Positions 34,431 to 46,841 of a stretch of 64,000 bases of DNA are shown here, piece after piece. Position 1 is the first letter of the stretch, and each line of letters opens with the position of its first letter. Source of the stretch: Vitellaria paradoxa (taxonomy: Eukaryota > Streptophyta > Magnoliopsida > Ericales > Sapotaceae); assembly GCA_019916065.1 (NCBI GenBank), contig CM034239.1, forward strand, positions 31,830,419 to 31,894,418, given 5' to 3'. The notes beneath the pieces were generated by a model. The model was not told the origin of the DNA. It saw only the letters and a program-made list of their open reading frames with translations, and searched no databases. The translations under genes were made by a program, and so were the position numbers.

Positions 34431-35828
34431 CTAAGAGCCAAGAGGAGGGTCCTCGGATGGCACTGAAGAAGTCCCAGCAGTTGTAGAAGAAAGCAGTAGC
34501 TCCAGCTTAGCCTCAATGGCTGCAATCCTCTTCCCTTGGCTTTGGAGTTCTTGCTTGATAAAGTACTAGTCATTCTTAATCTCTCCAAGCTTGACCTTTA
34601 CTTCATCCCAATTCTCTAGCATCTTCTCCATAACTTCTTCAGTTGTGATCCCTTCTTTCTTCTTCTTATGACTTGCACTTCTTTCCCTAGATGAAGCAGT
34701 GATATGCCCCAATGGCTTGGCCACTTGCTCCCCTAGTTCAGTTGTGACCTTCCTCTTGCAGACAAATTTGGTGATGAATCCATCAAATGGTAGCCCACTA
34801 ACCCCTTTCTTTATCTTGGAAGCCTCAGCCATGTTTTCCCAGATAAGCTGCCCCAATTCCACCTTCAATCCCTTGTCAATTGCATACAAAAGTAAGCCCC
34901 TCTCATAACTCAACTCAGAAGTGTTCATCACTGGATTGAGTTGTGAACATGCTAAGAAGTGCAATGAGTTGAACTTTGAGTTCAACCTATTCTTAGCAAT
35001 CTTCTTCTTGTGGCCCCACTCAGCTTTGGGGTTTCCAGTTAACACCTTGGCCAATGCATCCTTGTCAAGAGCTTCCTCAATTGAGAATGGGAATTGAGGT
35101 TGCTTTTCCTCCTTCAATCCAAAAAATTTCCTCACATCCTTAGGAGAGACTTCAATGTGAATTCCCCTCACTTTAGTCACAATTCATTCTTTCCCTTCCT
35201 TCTTAAGGTCCAAGATGTTGGCATAGAATTCTTGGACAATGGGAACCACAGCTACTCCACTATATTGAGCCCATTTTTCGCATTTCCTTGCTTCAAAATT
35301 CTGTTTCAATTTAAATTCTTCTCCTTGGAAATGGCTCAGCTCCATCCCTCTCTCCACTATCACAGACCTCTTGCTCCAATACTTGGCAAACCCCTTTTGT
35401 GCTCGAGCACTTGAGAACTTGAAGTCATCATAAGGCTCACCCTCTTCTTCCTCATTCCCAGCTTCCTCATTTAACTCCTCAATCAAATTCCTAATGGTTT
35501 CAATAGTAGCCTCTGATTGGGGTTCCAGGGGTGTCCTTGGTGTTTGCTCTGAAGTGGGGGTGAGATGGGATTGCAATTGTTCAATGGGTAGGTTGGATGT
35601 GGGCTGAGGTGTAGGTGTTGGATTGAGGTCCAGTTGATGGCTTGGTTGGTCAGTGGCAATGGCTGGGCTAATCTCAGCTGATGTAACAGCAGGTAGGGTC
35701 CCAGGTTGGCTAGTGGATTGGGTTTTGGCTCTTTTCTTTGTTGGGGTGAGCTTTTCAGGTTCTGGGTGTTGAGAACTAGCTCCTTTACCCCTCTTCCTCT
35801 TCTCATACACTTTCTTAGGTGAAGTCAT
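34431..35828 (-). pseudogene. ORF3 (putative plant transposon protein) of E2, two in-frame stops
   Basis: Same frame throughout, about 465 codons from the ATG at 35828 to the terminal TAG at 34431-34433, with a TGA at 35184-35186 and a TAG at 34566-34568. The N-terminal 120 residues are K/P/T/Q-rich with an acidic EEEEGEPYDD patch. The core has YWSKRSVIVERGMEL, a VQEFYAN motif, the LH-x3-CS block and LPFDGFITK, matching ORF3 of E1 and E3. The C-terminal 80 residues are charged coiled coil. It lies downstream of an array-plus-TATA module that could drive it separately from gag-pol. Function unknown. Confidence 0.8.
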
Positions 35829-36264
35829 TGTTAAACAACTAAAAAAATCAGATTACAGTTCACTGGCACTAGCTCACACGGTCACTGCCACCACAATTCC
35901 ACCAACACAAGAAACTCTTCAACAAAACAAACCAAACCACGAATTTTTACACCCAATCAATTTTTAATTTAGCCCAAATATCTCCAAAAATTCACAGCTC
36001 AACAAATTTCCTACTTCAATTTTTCTGATAAAAGATGAACAGTGTCCGAAATCCTACCTCAATGAACTCTGTGTTGCTTTGAGCTGATGCAGAGCTAAAA
36101 TCCTTGATGCCTTTTCAGCCCAAATGGAGCTTGGATTTACAAATTAGGAGACCCCTTTCAATCGGAATCAAAATTAGACACCAAAGCCTTCAAGCTGCTC
36201 GTCTCTGTTCGTACCAGCGTTAGGACCCAAAACAGTGAAATGAGCCCTAATTTTTCTGAAGTGA
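35829..36264 (-). other. Putative leader of ORF3 in E2
   Basis: Non-coding stretch between the internal TATA box and the ORF3 ATG, about 435 bases, pyrimidine-poor and without upstream long ORFs. It would be the 5' UTR of a subgenomic ORF3 transcript if the internal promoter works. Confidence 0.35.
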
Positions 36265-36500
36265 CCTATTTATAGTCTGCCAGGACTGCCCGATGGTTTG
36301 AACAAAGGTTCGAACTGTTCAATGGTTCGAACACTGGTTCGAACAAACTAGCTTTCCTCAGTTGGTTCGAACAAAGGTTCGAACAAAATAACCTGACTGG
36401 CTTGGTTTGAACAAGGGTTCGAACAAAAAGCTGGTTTGAACATTGGTTCGAACAAACTCCTCTTAATCTTTTGTTCAAACATGGGTTCGAACCAATGTAC
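36265..36500 (-). promoter_or_regulatory. Internal GGTTCGAAC array with TATA box upstream of ORF3 (E2)
   Basis: At 36295-36500 there are five or six GGTTYGAAC-NNN-GGTTCGAAC pairs, the same motif and 12-bp pairing as in the LTR. About 20 bp downstream (minus strand) lies CTATAAATAGG (36265-36275). ORF3 starts 437 bp further on. This looks like a copy of the LTR promoter module in the spacer; activity is inferred. Confidence 0.55.
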
Positions 36501-36789
36501 ATCAGAAATCCTATATCGGTTTAGCTCAGCTCTGAATCCTACCTCTTCTTGCCTTAGCTCATAAGAACTGAATTGAATTGTCACCAAGACTAAGACTCTC
36601 TAAATCTATTATTTACCAAAAGAATTTTACTAAAAAGACTCAAATTCCTAAAATTAACCAAAAATTTTCAAAATTTTCAAAAATTTTCAAAATTTGCTGA
36701 TTTTTTTTTTAAATATTCAAGCTCAGGTTATAACATGTTATGCAACATCAATCCAACACAACAATTACAATCATGAAGATGGTTACCTC

Positions 36790-36960
36790 CCCCCAACTTA
36801 AATTGAACATTGTCCCCAATGTGGAAATATGCAATCAAATCATCATGAATATGGGAAGGAAGTTACCTTAGTCAATCAAATCCTTTGCAAAAATACCTGA
36901 ATTGATGCACACAAATGATGTCACCTGAATTGAATCTCCTTCCTTGTTCCCCCCCAATTT
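36790..36960 (-). other. Paired internal G-run motifs after pol (E2)
   Basis: The minus strand reads CAAATTGGGGGGGAAC (about 36958), then about 130 bp later ACATTGGGGACAATGTTCAA followed by TTTAAGTTGGGGGGAGG (36832-36790). A close match with the same order occurs in E3 at 59452-59566. They resemble polypurine tracts but lie far from the LTR. Confidence 0.55.
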
Positions 36961-37155
36961 GGATGACACTGTCAAGCTAAATTCATCAAAGCTCACAAAG
37001 ATTGTTAAGAAAGCAAATAAGGAAACCCAAATCATGAATGATAATTCAGAAAAATAAAAGAAAAAGAAATATAAACCTAAACACTACTCCTAATCTACTT
37101 TATTCATTGGTTGAAAAACTTTCAATCATTCAAATGGAGGTGGGTCCTCCAACTC

Positions 37156-40100
37156 TTAAGATTCCACCTCGGCCACAAAATTTTCAAGATATGGTTTCAA
37201 ACGATGGCCATTCACTTGCAAAACTTGCCCATCCACAAGGTTTTCAATCTCAAATGCCCCAAATTCATTCATAGACTTGATAATGTAAGGTCCAACCCAT
37301 CTTGACTTCAATTTTCCAGGAAAAAGGTGCAACCTAGAGTCATACAAAAGGACTTTCTGGCCTACATGCAATTCTTTTTGCAAAATTTTCAAATCATGCA
37401 ACCTCTTCATGGTGATCTTGGAGGCCTTTAAGTTCTCATAAGCATCATGCCTAATTTCCTCTAATTCATTCAATTGCAACTTCCTTTGAATGCCTGACAA
37501 ATCTATGTTCTCATTGAATTGTCTTATGGCCCAGTATGCCTTGTGCTCCATCTCCACAGGCAAGTGACAAGCCTTCCCGTAAACCAACCTATAGGGAGAC
37601 ATACCCAAAATGGTCTTATATGCTGTTCTATATGCCCATAATGCATCCGTTAACCTCAAAGACCAATCCTTCCTAGTTGGGTTCACTGTTTTCTCAATTA
37701 TCCTCTTTATCTCCCTATTGGCTAATTCAGCTTGACCACTAGTTTGGGGATGATAGGCTGTTCCCACCTTGTGAACTACCCCATATTTTTTTATTAACAA
37801 ACCTACGGGTCTATTACAAAAATGTGTCCCTCTGTCACTAATCATTGCCCTTGGCATGCCAAATCGAGAAAACACATTTTCCTTTAAAAACTTGATCACT
37901 ACCCGATGGTCATTTGTTCTAGTAGGAATGGCCTCTACCCACTTAGACACGTAATCCACGGCCACCAAAATGTATTCATATCCAAAGGAATTCAAGAATG
38001 GCCCCATAAAATCCATTCCCCAACAATCAAAGATATCCAAGACATAAATGGGGTGCAAAGGCATCATATTTCTCCTAGTTAGGCCTCCAAGCCTCTGACA
38101 TCTATCACATGCAAGGCAAAATGCATGAACATCCTTAAACATGGTGGGCCAGTACAATCCACATTGTAAGATCTTGGCCACAGTCTTTTTGGCTGAAAAG
38201 TGTCCACCACATGCCAAGGTATGACAAAATTTCATCACACTCTGAAACTCACTATCAGGAATACACCTCCTAATGACTTGGTCTGGACAGTACTTGAAAA
38301 GATAAGGCTCATCCCAGAAAAAGAATTTCACATTCCTAAAGAATTTATTCCTATCCAGCAAAGTCCAATGAGAGGGTATCATGCCTGAAGCCAAGTAATT
38401 TGCTATGTCAGCATACCAAGGAATTTGAGAAGACTCAATGGTAGACACAAGAAGTAAATCCTCATCTGGAAATGTCTCATTAATAGGAGGGTCATAAGCT
38501 ATCAAGTCCTGTTGAGGAAGTCTAGAAAGATGATCTGCTACCTCATTTTCTACCCCCCGTTTATCCTTAATCTCTAAATCAAACTCTTGAAGCAATAGAA
38601 TCCATCTAATTAGCCTAGGCTTGGAGTCTTGTTTGGTGAGGAGGTATTTAAGGGCAGCATGATCTGTGTAAACTATGACATGTGAGCCAATCAAATAAGA
38701 CCTAAACTTATCTAGTGCATATACTACTGCCAATAACTCCTTTTCAGTTGTGGTGTAATTCTTTTGGGTGTCACTAAGGGACTTGCTGGCATAGTATAAT
38801 ACATAAGGTCTTTTATCTTTCCTTTGGCCCAAGACTGCACCTATGGCACAATCGCTGGCATTACACATCAATTCGAAAGGCAAAGTCCAGTCAGGTGTCT
38901 GAATGATAGGAACTGAGGTGAGTAGTCCCTTCAATTTCTCAAATGCAACCTGACACTCAAGGGTCCAATCAAAAGGTGCATCATGAACTAGAAGGTTACA
39001 CAATGGTCGGGCTATAGCACTAAAAGATGCAATGAACCTCCTATAGAACCCTGTATGGCCGAGAAATGATCTCACATCTTTCACACACCTAGAGGTTGGA
39101 AGCTTTTGAATGATTTCTACCTTAGCCTTATCTACTTCAATACCCCTAGAAGAAACAACATGGCCTAGGACAATACCTTGTGTCGCCATGAAGTGACATT
39201 TCTCCCAATTCAACACTAGATTTTTCTCTTCACACCTTGTTAACACCTTTTCTAGATTCCTCAAACATGCCTCAAAATCACTCCCATGCACAGTGAAATC
39301 ATCCATGAATACCTCAAAAAACTTCTCCACAAAATCACTAAAAATACTCATCATGCACCTTTGAAATGTGGCCGGCGCATTACACAAACCAAAAGGCATG
39401 TGCCGGTAAGCAAATGTACCAAAAGGACATGTGAATATTGTATTTTCTTGATCCTCAAGGGCTATCTCGATTTGGTTATATCCAGAGTATCCAACGAGAA
39501 AGCAATAAAATGGTTGTCCAGCTACCCTCTCTAAGACCTGATCAATAAAGGGTAAGGGGAAGTGGTCTTTCCTAGTCACGGAATTTAACTTCCTATAGTC
39601 AATGCACATGCGCCACCCTGTCTGAATCCTAGTGGGCACAAGTTCATTGCTCTCATTCTTAACAACCGTAACTCCAGACTTCTTTGGAATAACTTGGGTA
39701 GGACTCACCCATTGAGAATCAGAAATGGGATATATAATCCCAGCATCTAGGAGCTTAAGGACTTCTCCTTTAACTACCTCCTTCATGTTAGGATTCAACC
39801 TCCTCTGAGGTTGTCTCACTGGTTTAGCCCCCTCCTCTAGATAAATGGAGTGTGTGCAAATGAGTGGGCTAATCCCATGAAGGTCTGCTATTGTCCAACC
39901 TAGTGCCTTCTTGTGTCTTTTCAACATCTCTACTAGCTTCTCTTCTTGGTCCTTAGTAAGCTGAGAAGATATGACCATTGGGTATGACTCTTCCTCTCCT
40001 AAAAATGAATATTTAAGCTCACTAGGAAGAGGTTTCCTATCAGGCTTGGGTGGCTTGACAATGGAGGATCCAGGGTTGACCATGGTTGGGGCAAGGTTTT

Positions 40101-42840
40101 CTATAGATTGGTCATACTGCTCTATAGACATGATGGGTGCACTATCTAACCACTTCAACACCTCCAAGACATCTTCATCATCAACCTCATCCCTATAATC
40201 TTTTCCATCTCCTAATGTCAATGCCTTCTCCAAAGGATCACCAACAAACTCCCTCTCAACATATTCCTTCGTAACTGTCTGAATCAAGTCCACCTCTCTT
40301 ATATCCTCCTCTTCCTCCATAGGTTGCTTAGCAACTCTAAAAATGTTCATCTCAGCTGTCAAATTCCCAAAGGAGATTTTCATAAGACCATTCCTACAAT
40401 TGATGACCGCATTAGTTGTTGCTAGGAAAGGTCTTCCTAAAATGACAGGAACGGGTGGAATGGAACCTTGAGGGGTGGGCTGAGTGTCTAAAACAATGAA
40501 GTCCACAGGATAACAAAACTTATCAACTTGGATGAGCACATCCTCCAAAATGCCCCTAGGAATCTTAACCGACCTATCAACTAATTGCAAGGTCACTCTA
40601 GTCGCCTTAAGTTCCCCTAAACCTAACTGTTGATAAACTGTGTAAGGGAGAAGGTTGACACTAGCTCCTAAGTCTAGTAGGGCTTGTTTCACCTTGTGCT
40701 CACCTATGACACATGCTATGGTAGGACACCCTGGGTCATTGTACTTTGGTGCGGTCTTATATTGAAGAATGGCACTAACTTGTTCTGCCATGAAAGCCTT
40801 TTCCTTGACACTCACCCTCCTCTTAATAGTACAAAGGTCTTTTAAGAACTTGGAGTAAGATGGAACTTGTTTGATGGCATCTAATAAGGGTAGGTTGATC
40901 CTTACTTGCTTGAAACCTCAAAAATTTCAGAGTTTAACAACTCTTTCTTTGACTTGCTCAATTGGCTTGGAAAAGGTGGCCGGGGTTGGAAACCTACAAC
41001 TTGTTCTCTCTCTTTATTCTCATCCTTATTCTTCTCAACCTTGTTCTTTTTCATTTTCTCATTTCTCTCGTTTCTCACAACTTCTTCCACCACATCATCA
41101 TCATCATTTCTCTTTCCTTTATCATCACTTCTTCTCTTTTCTATTCTACTCTCACCTTGTTCACTACTCTCCCCTTTTTCACCATAAACCATTCCCTCTT
41201 TATCATTAACTCTCAACAACCTCGGATCATCTGGTTTTTCAACTATTCTCCCACTCCTCAATGTAGTGATTGCTTGTACATGCTCATGGGTTGATTTCTC
41301 ACCTAAAGTCTCTCCCATATGAACTTGACCCTGCAGGTTCTGGATGGTTTGTGAAGGCAATCTACCCTTTTCAGTTTGACTCTGACTTTGAATGAGCTTG
41401 GTCAATTGGTTCCTAATATCCTCAATGGCCCTATTGGTTTACTCTTGATTCTTAGCAGTTTGATTGTTAATACCAATTTGACCTTGCATAAACTGCTGAA
41501 GGGTATCCTCTAATGATGACTTCCTATATTGAGGTTGGAAGGAACTAGAAGATGGACCTTGTGGTTGACCTTGAGAAGGGTTTGAATTGAATTGTGAGGG
41601 GTAGGGTGCACTAGATGAATCATTCCTCCATGAAAAATTGGGATGATTTCTCAACCCAGGGTGATATTGGTTAGGAAGGGGAGGATGTCCTGGCTGAGCT
41701 TGAGTTTGACTAGAGTATGGCTTAGGGAAATTGTGTGAGGTGTTTGTGTTCGAAGTTTGCCCATACAAAACTTCTTTGAAAGCTGGAACCGTGGGACAAT
41801 CATCAGTGCTATGGTCAGGTACCTCACAAATGACACATCTCACTTCCCTTTCACTTATCATGTTCACCTTCTTTGTCTCAAGTAACTCTACCTTCCTAGT
41901 GAGAGAAGCTATCCTAGCACTCAAATCATCATTTTCACTCAATCTTAATTTCCCACTAGATTGTGCTTGGACTCCTCTAGACTCTAAAGGTGAAGGTGAT
42001 GTTACCTGCCAAGATTTGGTATTTTCAGCCAACTCCTCCAAAAACTCATAGGCTTCCTCAGCCGACTTATCAAGAAATTGACCATTACTCATGGTACCCA
42101 CTAACTGTTTATGCTCAGATGGCAATGCATCATAGAAAAAACTACACAACCGCCAAATTGGAAATCCATGATGAGGACATGCATTACATAAATCTTTAAA
42201 CCTCTCCCATGCATGAAAAAATGACTCACCCGGTTGACATGAAAAATTCATGATTTGTTTTTGCATCATTAATGTTCTATGAGCTGGAAAATACTTTTTC
42301 AAAAATTCAGCTTGCATTTCTCTCCATGTGCCAATGGAGCGAGGTCTTCAAAGAATTGAGCCATATTTTGGCCTTATCCTTCAAAGAAAATGGAAACAAC
42401 CGCAACCTTACGGTGTCTTCGCTCACATTTTGATCCATGCAAGTGGCACACACATCCTCAAACTCTTTCATGTATGTGTATGGGTTTTCCGAATCCATGC
42501 CATGAAATGTGGGTAACAATTGTATTGTGCCAGGCTTGAAAGTGAAATTCCTCTGATTTAGAGGAAGAATTATGCAAGAAGGGGTAGTTTGTCGCACGGG
42601 GTGCAACAACTCCCTCAATGGTCGTGCATCTAAAGGAGCTATGGCCTCATGGCCATCTTGCCCATTGTCTCCCAAATTTTCCATTAAATGCGCTAAATCA
42701 GTAGAAACAGATGATGATGATGGTGATTATGGTGTAGATGATGTGGATGATGAAGTCAATGAAAACTCAATGAATTCCTCTATAGGTTGAGGTTGTGGAT
42801 GCAAAATTGATTGAACAATCCTACCAGACCTAAGATGCAT
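37156..42840 (-). pseudogene. gag-pol of E2 (Gag, protease, RT, RNase H, integrase), disrupted
   Basis: The Gag start MHLRSGR at 42840 parallels MLLRSGK in E3. Lesions: TAA at 42727-42729, a one-base frameshift near 42345, TAA at 41439-41441, and a one-base deletion near 40910. Gag has the LLPTFHG and FKDLCNACPHHG blocks and a zinc knuckle CVICEVPDHSTDDC (CX2CX4HX4C). From 40815 a 1219-aa frame is open: protease LLDLGAS (about residue 48), RT with FMDDF (D505/D506), RNase H, and integrase with an HHCC finger (about 862-902) and a D,D35E triad (about 935, 990, 1029). Two catalytic acids are lost: the first RT aspartate is Val ([10 protein letters not shown], residue 441) and the first RNase H aspartate is Asn (CNASD, residue 652). 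Even the intact frame should therefore be inactive. Confidence 0.93.
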
Positions 42841-43041
42841 GCACAAAATGCAACAAATGCATAAGCACAAGCAATTTATGAGTCTTTACCAATGCTAGCT
42901 TATTTCAAATCAAAAACTACTAATGAAAATGAAAGAGATGGAACGAGATTACCCAACAAGTGTGCAATTCGTCGTTGGAAATGGTGGTGAGGATGAATCC
43001 GCCCAAACTTCCCAAGATCGTCGTTCACCGTTGCTTAAGGC
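42841..43041 (-). other. Leader between primer site and gag (E2)
   Basis: Short untranslated leader following the primer-binding site; no ORF. Confidence 0.5.
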
Positions 43042-43059
43042 TCCCTGGCAACGGCGCCA
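43042..43059 (-). other. Primer-binding site of E2 (tRNA-Asp type)
   Basis: TGGCGCCGTTGCCAGGGA on the minus strand, 5 bases past the 5' LTR end. It matches the 3' end of plant tRNA-Asp (complement TGGCGCCGTTGCCGGGGA) at 17 of 18 positions, as is usual for Athila elements. Confidence 0.85.
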
Positions 43060-43137
43060 AAAAGTGCTTGCTCGATTCCAATGTATCAATATTGGCTCGA
43101 CCCCAAGTGCAGGGTGTCTATTGAAGCACAATAACCG

Positions 43138-43644
43138 GTGAGTAGTTCCTTGGAAACCAAAAGGTGTGAAGGATGCAAAACCTTTGGCCACTCCACTTCA
43201 TCATGTTCCTTGAAGCAAAAAAGTGATGCTAAGCATACCAAGCAAGAGTGGAAAATTAAAGTGCAAAATGTGGAGGAAGAAAAGGTTACAAATGAGGGTG
43301 AATGGCAAGAAGTGAAAAACATGGGAAGGAGCAACTTGGAGATGATTGATGGAACTAAGGACGCATTGCAAACTACAACCAACATGTTTGAAATCCTACA
43401 ATCTTGCCGAGAAGATGAGAGCACAAAAAGCAAAAAGGAAGAAAATTCAAATGAAGGAGATAAAGTAGACTCCCAACAAGCCACCAATACTCCAAAGCCA
43501 AACAATTTGAATAATGAGCCGAAGCAAGTAAGAACAACGCCATCCTCCTCCCAAGCTCGGAAAAAGAAGCAACTATTGGACCGCATTCAGAAGCTCAACT
43601 CAGTCCAAATACAAACACTTGTAAGTTCAATGAAGAAGGGATAA
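43138..43644 (+). pseudogene. L1 ORF1 (gag-like) C-terminal fragment
   Basis: The frame runs from the target duplication (first codon GTG, no ATG) to TAA at 43642-43644, 168 codons. Near the N-terminus is KRCEGCKTFGHSTSSC, a CX2C-FGH-C zinc-knuckle as in plant L1 ORF1. The rest is K/E/S/N-rich with a W-x-EV block. Normally ORF2 would follow; here a 3' UTR-like end comes within about 200 bp. Confidence 0.7.
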
Positions 43645-43853
43645 GTTGAAGCTAAGGTTAAATGTGAAACCTTATGTTTTGTTAACCTATCCACTTGGGT
43701 TGTAAGTGGTGTAAATTAAGAGGATAGGTTAGATGGCTTTTGTAATGTGGACTCCCTTAAATGGGATGTGTACCCTATGGGGGTAGTATTGAGCTCGTTG
43801 TAAATCTAAAACTTTTTTGGTAATAAAATTAACACTTACCTACCAAAAAAAAA
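43143..43853 (+). mobile_element. L1-type retroposon inserted in E2 5' LTR
   Basis: Flanked by a 15-bp perfect duplication ACAATAACCGGTGAG (43128-43142, 43854-43868) and ending in poly(A) after tggtaataaaatt, a typical plant L1 3' end. 711 bp, so it is either 5'-truncated with an internal deletion or a non-autonomous form. It carries the C-terminal part of an ORF1-like protein but no reverse transcriptase. Confidence 0.88.
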
Positions 43854-46841
43854 ACAATAACCGGTGAGAACCGGATCGTGTCCACAGAGAGCCTTAGTAA
43901 AAATTAGTGAACAAGCGATTCTTGGAAAAGGTTTTAGACAAATTTTCAACCCCACAATGAATGATAGAGATTCAATTTGGTTTTAGGAATGGTTGTTTGG
44001 ATAAAATGTTTTAGAAACAAATTTAAGAAAACCTTGGATCCAAAACAAGCTCGTAGTGATTGACAATAAATTTCAAGGATTCTACACCTAAAAAGGGTAG
44101 ATCAAAAGATATTCTAAATATAAAACCACTTAGAACAATCCAAATCTGATTTGAATAAGAAATTAAGAACAAAATTCTGCTGAGAATTCAAATCAAACAC
44201 CTAATATGCATAGCTTATAGTTCTTACATATAAATCCTAAGAATAGCAATTACCATACAAATTCAAGAGAAAGGCATGATAATTCTATATAGGAATCTGT
44301 AAGTAAAAGCCATAAACCATACAAAATTGGAGTTCAATTGAAATCTCAACTCAAAATTCAATAATCAATTCAAATCAAACATAGATTCTTCCTTTAACAC
44401 ATAAGATTTCAACATTAATCCCATTACCTTGAAATTCTTGCAAATCAACTACAAGACTTGCCTTGAATCCAAGAGAGAAGTCTACTCAAACATCATAAAA
44501 GAAGAAAACAGTAGAAATTGAAGTAAATCCATTCATAAAACTAAAAATATGCTACAAAACTTCAAGAAATTGAAGATGAATACACTTTCTCTCTCTACAA
44601 TTCTCTCTCTAAAAGGAATGCTTAACTGAAAGAAAATGAATCTGTCTATCTCTATATCTATATCCCCCTAAACGCCCTCCTTCGTACCTATATATATGAA
44701 ATATAACATTTAAAAGTACATAATTGCCCATTTCTCAAAAGCTGAATTTCAGGATCCTCGAATTGCAGGTTGGTTCGAACAAAGGTTCGAACAGACTGAT
44801 TGGTTCGAACAAGGGTTCGAACCAATTTCTGGGACTTAGTCAAATCTCACTCCAATTAAACCTTGCACAGCCTCTGTTGATCGAACCAGTGTTTGAACCA
44901 AGGTTGGTTCGAACCAAGGTCTGGGACTTAGAAAATTTTCTTCCAGTTGAACCTTGCACAGCTTCTGTTGATCGAACCAATGTTTGAACAAGGGTTGGTT
45001 CGAACAAGGGTTCGAACCAAAGTCTTGGACTTAGAAATTTTTCAGCTCTGCAACTTTTCACCCTTCTGTTGATCGAACCAAGGTTCAAACCACATGTGGT
45101 TTGAACAAAGGTTCGAACCACTTTGCCTTAGTCAAATTCAGCACTTGTGGGTCTACACTTGGCTTCTGTTGTTCTAACCAAGGTTCAAACAACCTATGGT
45201 TTGAACATTGGTTCGAACCACTTTTCCCAACACTTAGCCAAAATCTGCTGCAACTTTTTTCTGGTTTGCCTTCTGTGGTTAGAACATTGGTTTGAACAAC
45301 AGTTGGTTCAAACATGTGTTCGAACCAACTTCTTGATTTCATCCAATTTAGCCCAACATCATCCATTTTAGTCCCAAACACCTGCAAATGACAAAAATTC
45401 CTCATGAATGTATTTAAAAACAATTTATCATCTTTTTAAGATATAAATCCACCTAACAAATCACTAATTAAGGTTAATGATTGTACTTTTCATAGTACAA
45501 TTAGCCTTCCTTGAGATTTCTCCACTATTCTTTGAAGAGCTTATTACACACTAGCTTCCCAAGGTGCTAGAAACCTTTCCCAAGTGATTTTATCCCCAAA
45601 TCACTCACACAATTCTCTCTCAAAGAAAGTCTCTTGTTTTGGTTCTAACACTTGAACCAAAACCAACAAGAGCTCACCCAACTCTCACAAATTAAAAGAG
45701 CTTTAAATTTTCCTTTCTTACAACAACAATGATGAGTTTAAAACTCAATCAAATCAAAAAGAAACTCTCACAAGTTGAATATGAAAGATGAAGCACAAAT
45801 GTGAGAAGAAATCACTTTATGTTTGCAAAGATATGGAATTTCGTGTATCTCTTTGTAAGCACTTCTTTCTTGCCTTGTTCATTCCCTTGAATATGAGTTT
45901 GAGGCTCTATTTATAGATGAAAATCTCCAAATGGCCGTTACAAAGTGAAAAGACACTTTTGCCCTTGAAAGAAATTGAATTTCCTTGCTTCCAATGCTGT
46001 CTTTTAGATTCAAATTTTCTGAGATATATTTGTGAACATTTTTCACCCTCAGAACGTTCAAATATGACATTGGCTCAGATTAAAGACTTTGTTGATATAT
46101 AAGTCAACTATCACATGTCAAATTTTGAGCTTCATCCAACGGTTAGATAGTCAGATATGGCTTCTGAACCGAGACTAGCTTTCGATAGCTTTTTCTGACA
46201 TTCTGACTCTGTGTTTCAAGTTTGAGCTTCTGTTTCACCATGATACTTTTAGAATTAGAAGAAACTTAAACTATAAAAGTTGTAGCTTTCTGAGTCTTCT
46301 TTTCACACACCAAAAATCAGAATTTTTAAAGGTGTATAGTATAAGTTATGGCTCAAAAACTAAGACTAGCTCTAGAATCCAGAATTAAAATCTTTTCTGT
46401 AATGACTAATATTCCAACTCATGTTTTGACACCTTAAATTCAGATCCACAAAAATCTCCCTTCGGTAAAGTTGTAGATGTGGAAGTCTAGTTTATTATTA
46501 AAATTTCACGAAAATTGAACCGTTGGATCTTAAGATATCATCTATAAACTAACACGTGTCTTATTTCTCTGTTTATCCAAGTTAACCTCTAGTTTAAATA
46601 TTCATCTTACTTTGATTTCTATTACTCCAAACTTTGAAATTCCTTTATTCTTTCATCCTAATTATGTGAAAATATATAAAAAATAATATCAATCTCTTCC
46701 AACTCTATTATCTTGAATCTATCAAATGAATTGTAATATTTCATACAATGTCTATTTGAAAATTAATTGTGAAAATTTAATTCAATGTTTGTTATCATCA
46801 AAATCAATTATAAAACTAACTTTATAAACCTTGGGCCAACA

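Larger units (their letters stand above)
31099..45503 (-). mobile_element. Complete Athila-like Gypsy retrotransposon E2
   Basis: 14.4 kb with 5-bp target duplication GCCTT (31094-31098 and 45504-45508). Minus-strand order: 5' LTR (45503-43065), tRNA-Asp-type primer site, gag-pol (42840-37156), paired G-run motifs, palindrome array with TATA box, ORF3 (35828-34431), hairpin, polypurine tract, 3' LTR (32780-31099). By eye the LTRs differ at about five substitutions in 1.68 kb, plus one 31-bp deletion and one L1 insertion, so insertion is recent. The coding region nevertheless has several frameshifts, stops and lost catalytic residues. Confidence 0.93.
43065..45503 (-). repeat. 5' LTR of E2, with L1 insertion
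   Basis: 2439 bp including a 711-bp insert and its 15-bp duplication. Without these it is 1713 bp, 31 bp longer than the 3' LTR. The outer terminus reads TAATTGTAC instead of TGATTGTAC, a single substitution in the otherwise conserved TG end. The GGTTCGAAC array is at about 44772-45330 and TATA at about 44689-44698. Confidence 0.93.
30845..46841 (-). repeat. Solo LTR (Copia-like?), split by element E2
   Basis: The left part is 30845-31098 and the right part 45509-46841. Removing E2 and one GCCTT copy gives a contiguous LTR of about 1587 bp. It is bounded by TG ... CA and flanked by the 5-bp duplication AATGA (30840-30844 and 46842-46846). A minus-strand TATA box CTATAAATAG lies at 45907-45917, so the LTR reads leftward; it starts TGTTGGCCC and contains tttgatgataacaaac near its start, as many Copia/Sirevirus LTRs do. 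No internal region remains, so it is a solo LTR. Superfamily assignment is inferred. Confidence 0.75.
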
